The translations under genes were made by a program, and so were the position numbers. Shown in pieces: positions 1-5,882 of a DNA stretch of 7,559 bases. Numbering within the stretch: the first letter of the stretch is position 1; the number at the start of each line of letters is the position of its first letter. This DNA is from DASUMF01 sp040510575 (GTDB taxonomy: Bacteria; Actinomycetota; Acidimicrobiia; IMCC26256; DASPTH01), in contig JBEVIU010000004.1 in NCBI GenBank assembly GCA_040510575.1, positions 1 through 7,559 on the forward strand, written 5' to 3'. The notes below the pieces were generated by a model that ran no database searches, was not told where the DNA came from, and was given only the letters and a program-made list of their open reading frames with translations.

Positions 1-1138
1 CGTCGAGCTCGGTCACCGTGATCTCGAGCCCCCATGGCACGCGCTGCTCGAGGTGCGCGCGCAACGCTGCGTTGAGGCGCGCCGGATCCTGCCCGCGCCC
101 GACGCGCACGCTGATGCGCGCGTCGGCACCAGCCACGATCTGATTCGACGAGCCCGCGATGGGATGGCCGTCGATCCCGATCACGGTGACGACCGGCCGC
201 AGCCACAGGTGCTCGAACAGACTCACCGCGGGATCGCCCGTGAGCTCCACACCGGGTCGCAGTCCCCATGCGGCGCGCAAGCCGTCGACATTGGTGGGCA
301 ACGCGGCGAGGCGTTCGCGCTCGGCGGGCCCCGGGGCCTGGTAGTCGTCGAGCACGCCGTCGAACGCGGGGTCGCCGTGGTCGTCGGTGAGCGTGGCGAG
401 CAGCTTGGCGAGGGCCTGCACGGGGTCGGGCACCGCACCGCCCGCCATGCCGCTGTGCAGTGGGCTGTCGAGCGCGCGCAGGCTGACGTCGACTCCGGCG
501 AGGCCACGCAGCGAGTACGTGAGGCCGGGCGTGCCGACCGACCAGTTGCCTGCGTCGGCGAGCAGCAGCACGTCGGCCGCGAGCGCGTCGCGGTGAGCGG
601 CGAGGAAGGGGCCGAGCGTGGGCGACCCGATCTCCTCTTCGCCCTCGACGAGCACCTTCACGTTGCAGGGAAGCGAGCCCTCGGTGCGGAGCCACGCGCG
701 CACGGCCGCAAGGTGCGCGATCGCGCCGGCCTTGTCGTCGGCCGTCCCGCGCCCGAAGAGACGACCGTTGGCTTCGCGCGGCGAGAAGGGATCGCTCGAC
801 CAGCGGTCGGCGTACCCCGCGGGCTGCACGTCGTGGTGCGCGTAGAGCAGCACGGTCGGCGCGTCGGCCCCGGCGCCATTCCACTCGCCGACCACGTACG
901 GGTGGCCGCCGTCGACCTCGAGCAGGCGGATGTCGTGCAGGCCCGACGCGGCCATGAGCGCGGCCACGGTGTCCGCGCAGTCGCGCACGTCGCCCGCGTG
1001 CGCGGGATCGGCGCTGATGCTCGGGATGCGCACGAGGGTCTCGAGCTCGACGCGCGCGGTGTCGAGGTCGTCGTCGAGCGCGGCGATCACCGCGGCGGGT
1101 GCGTTCGGTGCCTCGGGCTGGGCGTCGGTGGCGGTCAC
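1..1138 (-). CDS. M20 family metallopeptidase (dipeptidase-like), C-terminus outside window
   Basis: Likely a two-zinc cytosolic peptidase of the M20/carnosinase-dipeptidase group, cleaving short peptides. My translation of the minus strand from GTG 1138 gives 379 residues before the edge; family members are about 450. Visible motifs are AHHDVQP (metal ligand H101, D103), GRGTADDKAG (bridging Asp near D134), EGEEEIGS (catalytic E168, ligand E169) and LLADAGNW (ligand D195). LHSGMAGG (H228) belongs to the inserted dimerisation domain. The last ligand His lies beyond the edge. No signal peptide is seen. The GTG start overlaps the stop of the cytochrome gene as GTGA, with a weak GGAG 11 nt upstream, so translational coupling is likely. 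Family assignment is firm; the exact substrate (dipeptide, acyl-amino acid or other) cannot be read from sequence. Confidence 0.93.
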   Translation of the reverse strand, partial: MTATDAQPEAPNAPAAVIAALDDDLDTARVELETLVRIPSISADPAHAGDVRDCADTVAALMAASGLHDIRLLEVDGGHPYVVGEWNGAGADAPTVLLYAHHDVQPAGYADRWSSDPFSPREANGRLFGRGTADDKAGAIAHLAAVRAWLRTEGSLPCNVKVLVEGEEEIGSPTLGPFLAAHRDALAADVLLLADAGNWSVGTPGLTYSLRGLAGVDVSLRALDSPLHSGMAGGAVPDPVQALAKLLATLTDDHGDPAFDGVLDDYQAPGPAERERLAALPTNVDGLRAAWGLRPGVELTGDPAVSLFEHLWLRPVVTVIGIDGHPIAGSSNQIVAGADARISVRVGRGQDPARLNAALRAHLEQRVPWGLEITVTELD

Positions 1139-1833
1139 GGTTCGGTGTGCTCCGGGGTGGGATCGGGATCGGCTGCGGCGTGCTGGCGCTCTTCGCGATA
1201 CCAGAGCGGCGCCTTCGTGCGCGCCCACTTCGCCGGCACGTCGCCCTTGATCATGCCTTCGAGCGCGTCGCCGTCGCGTACGGCGAACACGATGTGGCCG
1301 ATCACCGCGAGCCAGATCCCGATCGCGAACCAGTCATGCACGAAGGTGGCGCCGGTGCGGTAGTCGAGCGGGAACGCCTCGAACCAGTGCATGATCGAGC
1401 CGGTCGCGAGCATCACCAGGCCGGCGCCGGCGATGAATGCCGCGTTGAGCTTCTGGCCGGGGTTGAACTTGCCGAGCCGCAAGGTGCGTCGGTGCCGTCG
1501 CCGGAACCAACGGGTGTCGTCGCGACTCCAGCGGTTCAGGCGCGAGAGATCGTTGCGCACGCGCGCGCCGCGGTGCCCGAGGATCGCGAGCAGCAGCGGG
1601 ATCGGCAGTGCGAGCCCTACGTAGACGTGGACGAACCGCACCAGCTCGCGGTTGCCGACGATCTGCGACACCGGGCCGGCATAGAGCGCGGCACCGGTGA
1701 GCATGAGCACGAAGAAGAGCGTGGCGTTGACCCAGTGCAACACGCGTGTGCGACGATCGAATCGCACCAATGGCGCGTCGGCCGCGCGCGCGGCACCGCT
1801 CACGGTTGCGGCCGGACGGGCGTCAGGTGGCAT
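1135..1833 (-). CDS. Cytochrome b561 / formate dehydrogenase gamma-type membrane cytochrome b
   Basis: A 232-residue integral membrane di-heme cytochrome b of the Ni/Fe-hydrogenase and formate dehydrogenase gamma-subunit type, which passes electrons between the quinone pool and a partner oxidoreductase. Four hydrophobic segments lie near residues 37-53, 70-86, 131-148 and 166-185. Candidate heme-ligand histidines are H33 (RVLHWVNA), H69 (FVHVYVG), H166 and H180; the 14-residue gap between the last pair matches the E. coli FdnI arrangement. GKFNPGQKLNA near 121-131 is typical of the gamma-subunit family. Its ATG lies inside the 3' end of the molybdoenzyme gene (11-bp overlap, 1823-1833), and its stop overlaps the peptidase start. 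The pairing suggests it is the membrane partner of the molybdoenzyme. The C-terminal tail is charged and proline-rich. Confidence 0.9.
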   Translation of the reverse strand: MPPDARPAATVSGAARAADAPLVRFDRRTRVLHWVNATLFFVLMLTGAALYAGPVSQIVGNRELVRFVHVYVGLALPIPLLLAILGHRGARVRNDLSRLNRWSRDDTRWFRRRHRRTLRLGKFNPGQKLNAAFIAGAGLVMLATGSIMHWFEAFPLDYRTGATFVHDWFAIGIWLAVIGHIVFAVRDGDALEGMIKGDVPAKWARTKAPLWYREERQHAAADPDPTPEHTEP

Positions 1834-2575
1834 CGTCGTCGCGTCCGTTCGACCGGCCGACCCAGGCGTCGGTGTCGTAGCCGCGCACCTCCCAGTAGCC
1901 CTCCTTCACCTCGTCGGTGACCACGATCTGATCGAGCCACTTGCACGACTTGTAGCCGTACATCGGTGCGACGTAGAGCCGCACCGGACCGCCGTGCGCG
2001 TCGGAGAGCGGGTCGCCTTCGAGCTCGTACGCGACGAGCACGTCGTCGCGCATCGCCTGTTCCATCGTGAGGCTCTCGCTGTACGCGCCGTCGAACGACT
2101 GGAACTGCACCGCCTTCCCTTCGGGACGCACGCCGGCGAGGGCGAGCACCTCACTGAGGCGAACGCCCCTCCACGCCACGTCGCTGACTCGCCACCCGGT
2201 GACGCACTGGAAGTCGCGCGTGAGCGCGGTCGGGGTCATCGCGGTGATGTCGTCGTAGCCGAGCGTGACCTCCTGGTCGACGAGGCCGTGGACGCGCAGG
2301 CGGTACTCCGCGCGCGTGCGCGACGGGATCGAACCGGTGACGGTGTAGATGCGGAACCGGCCGATCGGGAGGAGCGACGCGAGGCCGGTGCCGTCCTTCG
2401 AGATGTAGGGGCCGACGGCTCGCTCGAGCCAGTCCTGCACGCGCGCGCCGAGCAACACCCCGGCCGCGCCGACTCCGACCAGCCCGAGCACGACCCGTCG
2501 ACCGATCGGCTTGCCGAGCGGCGCGATCCCCGGGCCGACGTCGCCCGACTCCGGTGAGACGCGATCCACGGCCAT
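1823..2575 (-). CDS. Molybdopterin-dependent oxidoreductase (sulfite oxidase / MsrP-like fold)
   Basis: A 250-residue protein of the sulfite oxidase molybdopterin domain family (PF00174), resembling YedY/MsrP and small actinobacterial SUOX-fold enzymes. The N-terminus has a twin arginine (GRRVVL, R26-R27) followed by a hydrophobic stretch to about residue 43, suggesting Tat export or an anchor and a cofactor-loaded enzyme outside the membrane. C124 in DFQCVTGW is the expected molybdenum-coordinating cysteine; MYGYKSCKWLDQI and GYWEVRGY near the C-terminus match the family. ATG 2575 is preferred over an in-frame GTG at 2578 and an ATG at 2668, because a TACCCT box ends 6 nt before ATG 2575 and 2668 lies in the inverted repeat. 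It leads the operon with the cytochrome b. The substrate is unknown: sulfite, methionine sulfoxide and other oxides are possible. No YedZ-type partner is present. Confidence 0.92.
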   Translation of the reverse strand: MAVDRVSPESGDVGPGIAPLGKPIGRRVVLGLVGVGAAGVLLGARVQDWLERAVGPYISKDGTGLASLLPIGRFRIYTVTGSIPSRTRAEYRLRVHGLVDQEVTLGYDDITAMTPTALTRDFQCVTGWRVSDVAWRGVRLSEVLALAGVRPEGKAVQFQSFDGAYSESLTMEQAMRDDVLVAYELEGDPLSDAHGGPVRLYVAPMYGYKSCKWLDQIVVTDEVKEGYWEVRGYDTDAWVGRSNGRDDDAT

Positions 2576-2587
2576 CACACAAGGGTA
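2576..2587 (-). promoter_or_regulatory. Putative leaderless promoter -10 of the molybdoenzyme operon
   Basis: On the minus strand TACCCT (2587-2582) fits the actinobacterial TANNNT -10 pattern and is followed by TGTGTG and then ATG 2575. Transcription starting about 7 nt after the -10 would begin on the start codon. I see no convincing -35 hexamer and no Shine-Dalgarno sequence. Confidence 0.5.
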
Positions 2588-2602
2588 CGGAGCCGGAGCG
2601 CC

Positions 2603-2626
2603 GGTGGATGGTGCGATGGTGGATGG
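2603..2626. repeat. Direct repeat upstream of the molybdoenzyme promoter
   Basis: The 9-mer GGTGGATGG occurs at 2603-2611 and 2618-2626, a 15-bp period. On the minus strand it covers about -30 to -50 relative to the predicted start, where an activator or repressor could bind. It could also be chance in GC-rich DNA. Confidence 0.35.
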
Positions 2627-2647
2627 GGCGCCCTGACCACGTTCTGC

Positions 2648-2695
2648 TTTTGGCGTACCCCAGCCCACCTCCGCGGTGGTCCGGGTACGCCAAAA
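2648..2695 (-). terminator. Perfect 13-bp inverted repeat, putative terminator behind apgM
   Basis: TTTTGGCGTACCC (2648-2660) is perfectly complementary to GGGTACGCCAAAA (2683-2695). The 22-nt intervening segment contains a second stem, CCACC (2665-2669) with GGTGG (2675-2679). It lies 35 nt past the apgM stop and upstream of the molybdoenzyme promoter, where a terminator is expected. No U-tract follows the stem on either strand, so it would be a tail-less (I-shaped) terminator of the kind reported in actinobacteria. A protein-binding operator is the alternative. Confidence 0.5.
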
Positions 2696-2696
2696 C

Positions 2697-2724
2697 GAAA
2701 AAGGAGGAGAAGGAGGAGGAGAAG
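2697..2724. other. Uninterrupted 28-nt purine tract
   Basis: Twenty-eight consecutive purines on the plus strand, rich in GGA/GAG triplets, stand between the apgM stop and the inverted repeat. The apgM mRNA would carry a C/U-only stretch 4-5 nt after its stop codon. A C-rich, purine-free segment is the sort of sequence Rho loads on, but that role is inference. Confidence 0.4.
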
Positions 2725-2729
2725 TCGGT

Positions 2730-3923
2730 TCAGGCGCCGTACTTGGCGAGGCGGCCCGCGTTGGCGAGCATGAAGGCCATGAGGTCCTTCGTGGGTCGCA
2801 TGCCGAGCCCGCCGCGGAGGCACCACTTCTCGCCGAACTGCTCCACCTCGTCGCGCCCGCAGCGCTCGCTCCACAGCAGCGCGGGCACCGGGTGCCAGGA
2901 GTGCGCGGCCATCTGCGACGGCGTGGAGTGGTCGCCGCTCACGGCGATCACGTCGGGCCCGAGGTCGCGCAGCTGCGGCACGTAGGCATCGAGCGACTCG
3001 ATCGCGGCGATCTTGCGCGCGCGGTCGCCGTCCTCACCCGCGGAGTCGGTGTACTTGTGGTGCAGGAAGAAGTAGTCGTAGTCGTTCCACGAGTCGCGCA
3101 TGATCGCGAGTTGCTCGTCGAGGTCGGCGGGACGACCGAGCACGTCCATCCCGAGCAGCCGGGAGATGCCGCGGTACATCGGGTAGATCGCGACCGCGGC
3201 GGCGCGCAGGCCGTAGCGCTGCTCGAACGACGGCAGCTCGCGAGGGGTGTCGAAGCCGCGCAGCAGCACGACGTTGGCCTTCGGGTGGCTCGCGAGCGCG
3301 AGGCGCACTTGGGCGTCGAGCTCGACGAGGAGGTCGGCGGTGCGCTTCGCCTCGGGGTCGAGCGCCTCGACGGCGAGCGGCGGTGCGCCTGTGTGCTGCG
3401 GATCGGTGTCGGAGAGGCGCGGATCGAGTCCCGGGCCACGCAGCACCACGAGCACCCGGTGCTCGCGCTCGTGGCGGAAGAACACCTCCACGCCCGGCAC
3501 GTTCACAGAAGCCTGCAGCAGCTCGACCACCTCGCGCGCTTCCGCATCGGGCAGACGCCCGGCGCGGCGGTCGGTGATGAGACCGTCGGCGTCGAGCGTG
3601 GCGAGGTTGCCGCGCGCCGCGACGTCGCCCGCACCGAGCTCGAAGTCGAGACCGGCCGCCGACAGCGCGCCGCGACCGAGCTCGAACTGCTCGGGGTCGT
3701 AGCCGAACAGACCGAGGTGCCCGGGGCCCGAGCCGGGGGTGATGCCTGGTCCGACCGGGTCGACGAGGCCGCTGATGCCCTCGCGTGCGAGCTGGTCGAG
3801 GTGCGGCGTGGTCGCCTCCTCCAGCTCGGTGCCGTGCTCCGCGTCGGCGTACCCGCCGAGGCCGTCGAGCACGATGAGCAGGATCTTGGTGTCGGCCGGC
3901 TGGACGAGTGGCGTCAGGTCCAT
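2730..3923 (-). CDS. apgM: 2,3-bisphosphoglycerate-independent phosphoglycerate mutase, archaeal type
   Basis: A 397-residue cytosolic metalloenzyme of the alkaline phosphatase superfamily that interconverts 3- and 2-phosphoglycerate in glycolysis and gluconeogenesis. Metal-site and catalytic motifs in order: LDGLGG (D20), TPGSGPGHLGLFGYDP with catalytic S65, HHKYTDSAGEDGD (D293), SGDHSTPS (D331, H332) and HSWHPVP (H341). The insert between about residues 75 and 220 is the phosphotransfer domain. Length is normal for ApgM (about 400). Where canonical members have DxxGH this protein has Glu (E297) instead of His, an altered metal-ligand position. The ATG has no clear SD but sits 6 nt after a TAGCGT box, suggesting a leaderless transcript. 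It lies 43 bp downstream of the SIMPL gene on the same strand and is followed by a large inverted repeat. Confidence 0.93.
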   Translation of the reverse strand: MDLTPLVQPADTKILLIVLDGLGGYADAEHGTELEEATTPHLDQLAREGISGLVDPVGPGITPGSGPGHLGLFGYDPEQFELGRGALSAAGLDFELGAGDVAARGNLATLDADGLITDRRAGRLPDAEAREVVELLQASVNVPGVEVFFRHEREHRVLVVLRGPGLDPRLSDTDPQHTGAPPLAVEALDPEAKRTADLLVELDAQVRLALASHPKANVVLLRGFDTPRELPSFEQRYGLRAAAVAIYPMYRGISRLLGMDVLGRPADLDEQLAIMRDSWNDYDYFFLHHKYTDSAGEDGDRARKIAAIESLDAYVPQLRDLGPDVIAVSGDHSTPSQMAAHSWHPVPALLWSERCGRDEVEQFGEKWCLRGGLGMRPTKDLMAFMLANAGRLAKYGA

Positions 3924-3935
3924 GCGGAAACGCTA
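3924..3935 (-). promoter_or_regulatory. Putative leaderless promoter -10 of apgM
   Basis: Minus-strand TAGCGT (3935-3930) is followed by TTCCGC and then ATG 3923, the same geometry as before the molybdoenzyme gene. The whole 12-mer TAGCGTTTCCGC recurs upstream of the bL37-like gene at 5801-5790. No clear -35 is visible. Confidence 0.5.
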
Positions 3936-3966
3936 CTTCCCGCCCCCCGGCGCCGATCGATTGGGC

Positions 3967-4671
3967 TCAAGCGATCGAGTACACCACCGACACCTGGATC
4001 GACAGCGTCTGCGTGCCCGGCTCGATCGGCACCGAGCTCTCGGCGGCCGCACCCGCATCGGCGGCGCGGTAGTCGTAGGGGATCGCGACGCTGCCTTCGT
4101 CGATCGAGACCACCTGACCGATGCTCACGCCGGCCGCGTCGGCGAGCTGGTCGGCCTGCGCGCGGGCTCGCTTCACCGCCCGGGCGCGAGCCGTCGCGAG
4201 CAGCGCGCTGTCGTCGTCGATGCTGAAGCTGATGCCCTGCAGGCGGATCTCGTCGCCCGCGACGCGTGCGGTCGCGTCCAGAACCTCGCCCGTCTTCGCG
4301 ATGTCGCGGAGACGCGCGCTCACCATGTTCTGCACCTCGTAGCCCGTGATCGTGCCGTCGTTCGCATACGTCGGCTGGATCGACAATCCGCTGGTCTGGA
4401 GGTCGTCCTCGCTGACGCCCGCGTCCTTCAGCGCCTGGATCACCTTCGCGGCGCGATCGTTGGCGGTGTCGAGCGCCTCCGCTGCCGTCTTGCCGCGGGC
4501 CGACACGCCGATGGACACGTCGGCCACGTCGGGCGTGCCCTTCACCTGGCCGGTGCCCACCACCGAGATGCGTCGCGTCGTGGTCGCCGCGCCCGACGGC
4601 GCGGCGCCGACCATCAGTACGACCACGATCACGAGTCCCGCGGTCAGCGCACCTGCGATTCGCCGTTGCAT
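3967..4671 (-). CDS. Secreted SIMPL domain (DUF541, YggE-like) protein
   Basis: A 234-residue protein of the SIMPL/DUF541 family (E. coli YggE, Brucella BP26). The N-terminus MQRRIAGAL has two arginines, then a hydrophobic core to about residue 22 and a PSGA-ATT stretch that looks like a signal peptidase I site near residue 29. The mature part starts with RRISVVGTGQVKGTPDVADVS, the usual SIMPL opening, and continues with IQALKDAGVSEDDLQTSGLSIQP. Both are family hallmarks. ATG 4671 is chosen because GAGAAGGGA lies 6 nt upstream (4686-4678) and the signal peptide begins there; longer in-frame extensions run into the divergent promoter region. The function of the family is poorly defined; roles in oxidative stress and outer-surface assembly have been proposed. 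apgM follows after 43 bp. Confidence 0.9.
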   Translation of the reverse strand: MQRRIAGALTAGLVIVVVLMVGAAPSGAATTTRRISVVGTGQVKGTPDVADVSIGVSARGKTAAEALDTANDRAAKVIQALKDAGVSEDDLQTSGLSIQPTYANDGTITGYEVQNMVSARLRDIAKTGEVLDATARVAGDEIRLQGISFSIDDDSALLATARARAVKRARAQADQLADAAGVSIGQVVSIDEGSVAIPYDYRAADAGAAAESSVPIEPGTQTLSIQVSVVYSIA

Positions 4672-4810
4672 GGCGTGTCCCTTCTCGCCGGTCGCCCATC
4701 CTCGAGGGCACCCGGCATCGACGTCCGTCGAGCACTCAGACGACCGCACGACCGCCGCTGGTTCCCGGGCTCGGACCGAGACGGCAGGTGGCCGCCTACG
4801 CTGCGGCGCC
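4672..4810. promoter_or_regulatory. Divergent intergenic region between SIMPL and thioesterase genes
   Basis: These 139 bp separate two outward-facing genes. They hold a perfect inverted repeat TCGACG-TC-CGTCGA (4718-4731), a perfect tandem 8-mer ACGACCGC twice (4740-4755) and CTCGG-A-CCGAG (4770-4780) in the -35 area of the thioesterase promoter. Any of these could be an operator. I could not identify a convincing -10 for the SIMPL direction, and in this base composition short repeats can arise by chance. Confidence 0.35.
4797..4802 (+). promoter_or_regulatory. Putative -10 box of the thioesterase gene (leaderless)
   Basis: TACGCT fits TANNNT and is separated by 8 nt from GTG 4811, so transcription would start at or within 1-2 nt of the start codon. 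There is no SD sequence. The 9-mer CGAGACGGC lies 20 bp upstream (4777-4785) and recurs ahead of ychF. Confidence 0.45.
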
Positions 4811-5686
4811 GTGACGGTTCCCGGCGCGGATCCCGGCGTGGTTCCCGAAGCGGTCTGGTACCTCGACGGTGACACCGCGATCCCCACCGCCCTCGCTCGT
4901 GGCCCCTGGTCGCCGCACGCACAGCACGGCGGTGCGCCGTCCGCGCTCCTGGCCGGGCTGCTCGAGCGATTCGAAGCCGGCCCCGCGGATTTCACCGCCC
5001 GGCTGAGCATCGACCTCATGCGCCCGGTGCCCATCGCGCCGTTGCGCGTCGAGCGCACGGTGATCCGGCCGGGCAAGAAGGTGCAGATCGTGCAGGGTTC
5101 GCTGTTCGCCGACGACGTGGAAGTGGTGCGCGCCACTGCACTGCGCATCCGCACCGTGAGCCCGCGCTACGACGGCATCGCGCCGTCGGATCTCGTCGAT
5201 CCGCTCCCGTCGCCCGCCGACTCCAAGCCGTTCGCGTTCTTCGAAGGCCGCGACATCGGCTTCTGGAACGCAGTCGAGCTGCGCGCTGCGATCGGCACGT
5301 TCGGCGCGCCCGCGCCTCGCGCCGACGGCGGGCCGGCCACGCGAACCGCGGCGTGGTTCCGCCTCGCGGTGCCGGTGATCGCGGGGGAAGAGCCCTCACC
5401 CCTGCAGCGGGTCGCGGCGGTCGCCGACTTCGGCAACGGCCTCGGCATGGCAATCGACCGCGAGCGCTACTCGTTCATCAACCCGGATCTCACCATCGTG
5501 CTGCACCGACTTCCCGAGGGGGAGTGGGTCGCGCTCGACGGCACCTCGTACGCCGAGGACACGGGCGTGGGGGTCGCCGAGAGCGAGCTGCACGACGAGC
5601 GGGGTCGCCTCGGTCGTGGCATGCAGACGATCATCCTCGACCAGACCGACCAGCTGTTCGCCGGTCGCGGGGGAACGAGCGCTTAG
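4811..5686 (+). CDS. TesB-like acyl-CoA thioesterase (double hotdog)
   Basis: A 291-residue protein matching the acyl-CoA thioesterase 3/TesB-like family common in actinobacteria, which hydrolyses acyl-CoA to free acid and CoA. The N-terminal hotdog carries GPWSPHAQHGGAPSALL (Q38-H39-G40-G41) and FTARLSIDLMRPVP (61-74). The C-terminal hotdog includes VAAVADFGNGLG, where D206 is a candidate for the catalytic Asp of TesB, and ends near GRGMQTIIL. GTG 4811 is chosen over far-upstream in-frame starts because homology begins shortly after it, a TACGCT box precedes it, and the upstream sequence is antisense to the SIMPL gene. No signal peptide or membrane segment is seen. The stop TAG overlaps the stop of the convergent bL37-like gene. 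Substrate chain length is not deducible. Confidence 0.87.
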   Translation: MTVPGADPGVVPEAVWYLDGDTAIPTALARGPWSPHAQHGGAPSALLAGLLERFEAGPADFTARLSIDLMRPVPIAPLRVERTVIRPGKKVQIVQGSLFADDVEVVRATALRIRTVSPRYDGIAPSDLVDPLPSPADSKPFAFFEGRDIGFWNAVELRAAIGTFGAPAPRADGGPATRTAAWFRLAVPVIAGEEPSPLQRVAAVADFGNGLGMAIDRERYSFINPDLTIVLHRLPEGEWVALDGTSYAEDTGVGVAESELHDERGRLGRGMQTIILDQTDQLFAGRGGTSA

Positions 5687-5769
5687 CGACGGCCCGCGTT
5701 GGGGCGCTTGCCGTGGTTCGCCTTCTTGCGGCGGGCGTTCAGCTTGCGCTTGGTCGTCTTCTTGCTCAT
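5683..5769 (-). CDS. Small ribosomal protein, bL37-like (28 residues)
   Basis: A 28-residue, very basic protein beginning MSKKTTKRKLNARRKK and ending KANHGKRPNAGRR. The KANHGKRPNA tail matches, as I recall it, the end of mycobacterial large-subunit protein bL37 (24 residues), first seen in ribosome structures. It would bind 23S rRNA as an extended peptide. ATG 5769 has an excellent SD, GGAGGA (5779-5774), 4 nt upstream. A longer in-frame ORF starting at 5880 is rejected because it lacks this SD and its extra part covers the promoter region. The last four residues extend beyond the mycobacterial form. A TAGCGT box lies about 20 nt before the SD region. Its TAA overlaps the TAG of the convergent thioesterase gene. 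Genes this short are easily missed by gene callers. Confidence 0.86.
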   Translation of the reverse strand: MSKKTTKRKLNARRKKANHGKRPNAGRR

Positions 5770-5789
5770 CGAATCCTCCGTGGGCGAAG

Positions 5790-5801
5790 GCGGAAACGCT
5801 A
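5790..5801 (-). promoter_or_regulatory. Putative promoter of the bL37-like gene
   Basis: Minus-strand TAGCGTTTCCGC is identical over 12 nt to the element just before apgM (3935-3924). Here it lies 20 nt before the ATG, giving a leader of about 20 nt with a strong SD. The shared 12-mer supports a common promoter class with TAGCGT as the -10. Confidence 0.5.
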
Positions 5802-5822
5802 GCGGACGGTAGTGAGCCTGCA

Positions 5823-5855
5823 CGAGGCGACCAGCGAGGCGACTGACGAGACGGC
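5823..5855. repeat. Three 12-bp-period repeats between the bL37-like gene and ychF
   Basis: CGAGGCGAC occurs exactly at 5823-5831 and 5835-5843, and a 7/9 match, CGAGACGGC, at 5847-5855. Starts are 12 bp apart. The block sits upstream of both divergent -10 boxes, so it could be a regulator site serving both genes. The rest of the 113-bp gap (5770-5882) holds only the two promoters and the bL37 SD. Confidence 0.4.
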
Positions 5856-5868
5856 CGAGGCCCTCGCG

Positions 5869-5874
5869 TAGGCT
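5869..5874 (+). promoter_or_regulatory. Putative -10 box of ychF (leaderless)
   Basis: TAGGCT fits TANNNT and, exactly as for the thioesterase gene, is separated by 8 nt from a GTG start (5883). No SD is present between it and the start. The -35 is unclear; CTGACG at 5843-5848 is 20 bp upstream, which is longer than usual. Confidence 0.45.
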
Positions 5875-5882
5875 CCGCAACG

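Noticed and set aside
53..1363. Long plus-strand open frame over the peptidase and cytochrome genes
   Set aside because: Its translation is Arg/Val/Gly/His-rich with no family motif, and it is antisense to clear M20 and cytochrome motifs. It is a by-product of high-GC codon bias.
1823..2668. Longer start (ATG 2668) for the molybdoenzyme
   Set aside because: The extra 31 residues have no homology-like character, start inside the inverted repeat, and would place the promoter-like TACCCT box within the coding sequence.
2676..4226. 516-codon plus-strand open frame antisense to apgM
   Set aside because: The minus strand carries a full set of ApgM catalytic motifs; the plus frame is low-complexity and begins inside the hairpin.
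4718..4731. TCGACG-TC-CGTCGA as an SOS (LexA) box
   Set aside because: The actinobacterial LexA box resembles TCGAAC-N4-GTTCGA; arm sequence and spacing differ. Kept only as an unassigned inverted repeat.
3967..5154. Longer 395-residue form of the SIMPL protein
   Set aside because: It would bury the signal peptide and overlap the thioesterase start in antisense. ATG 4671 has its own SD.
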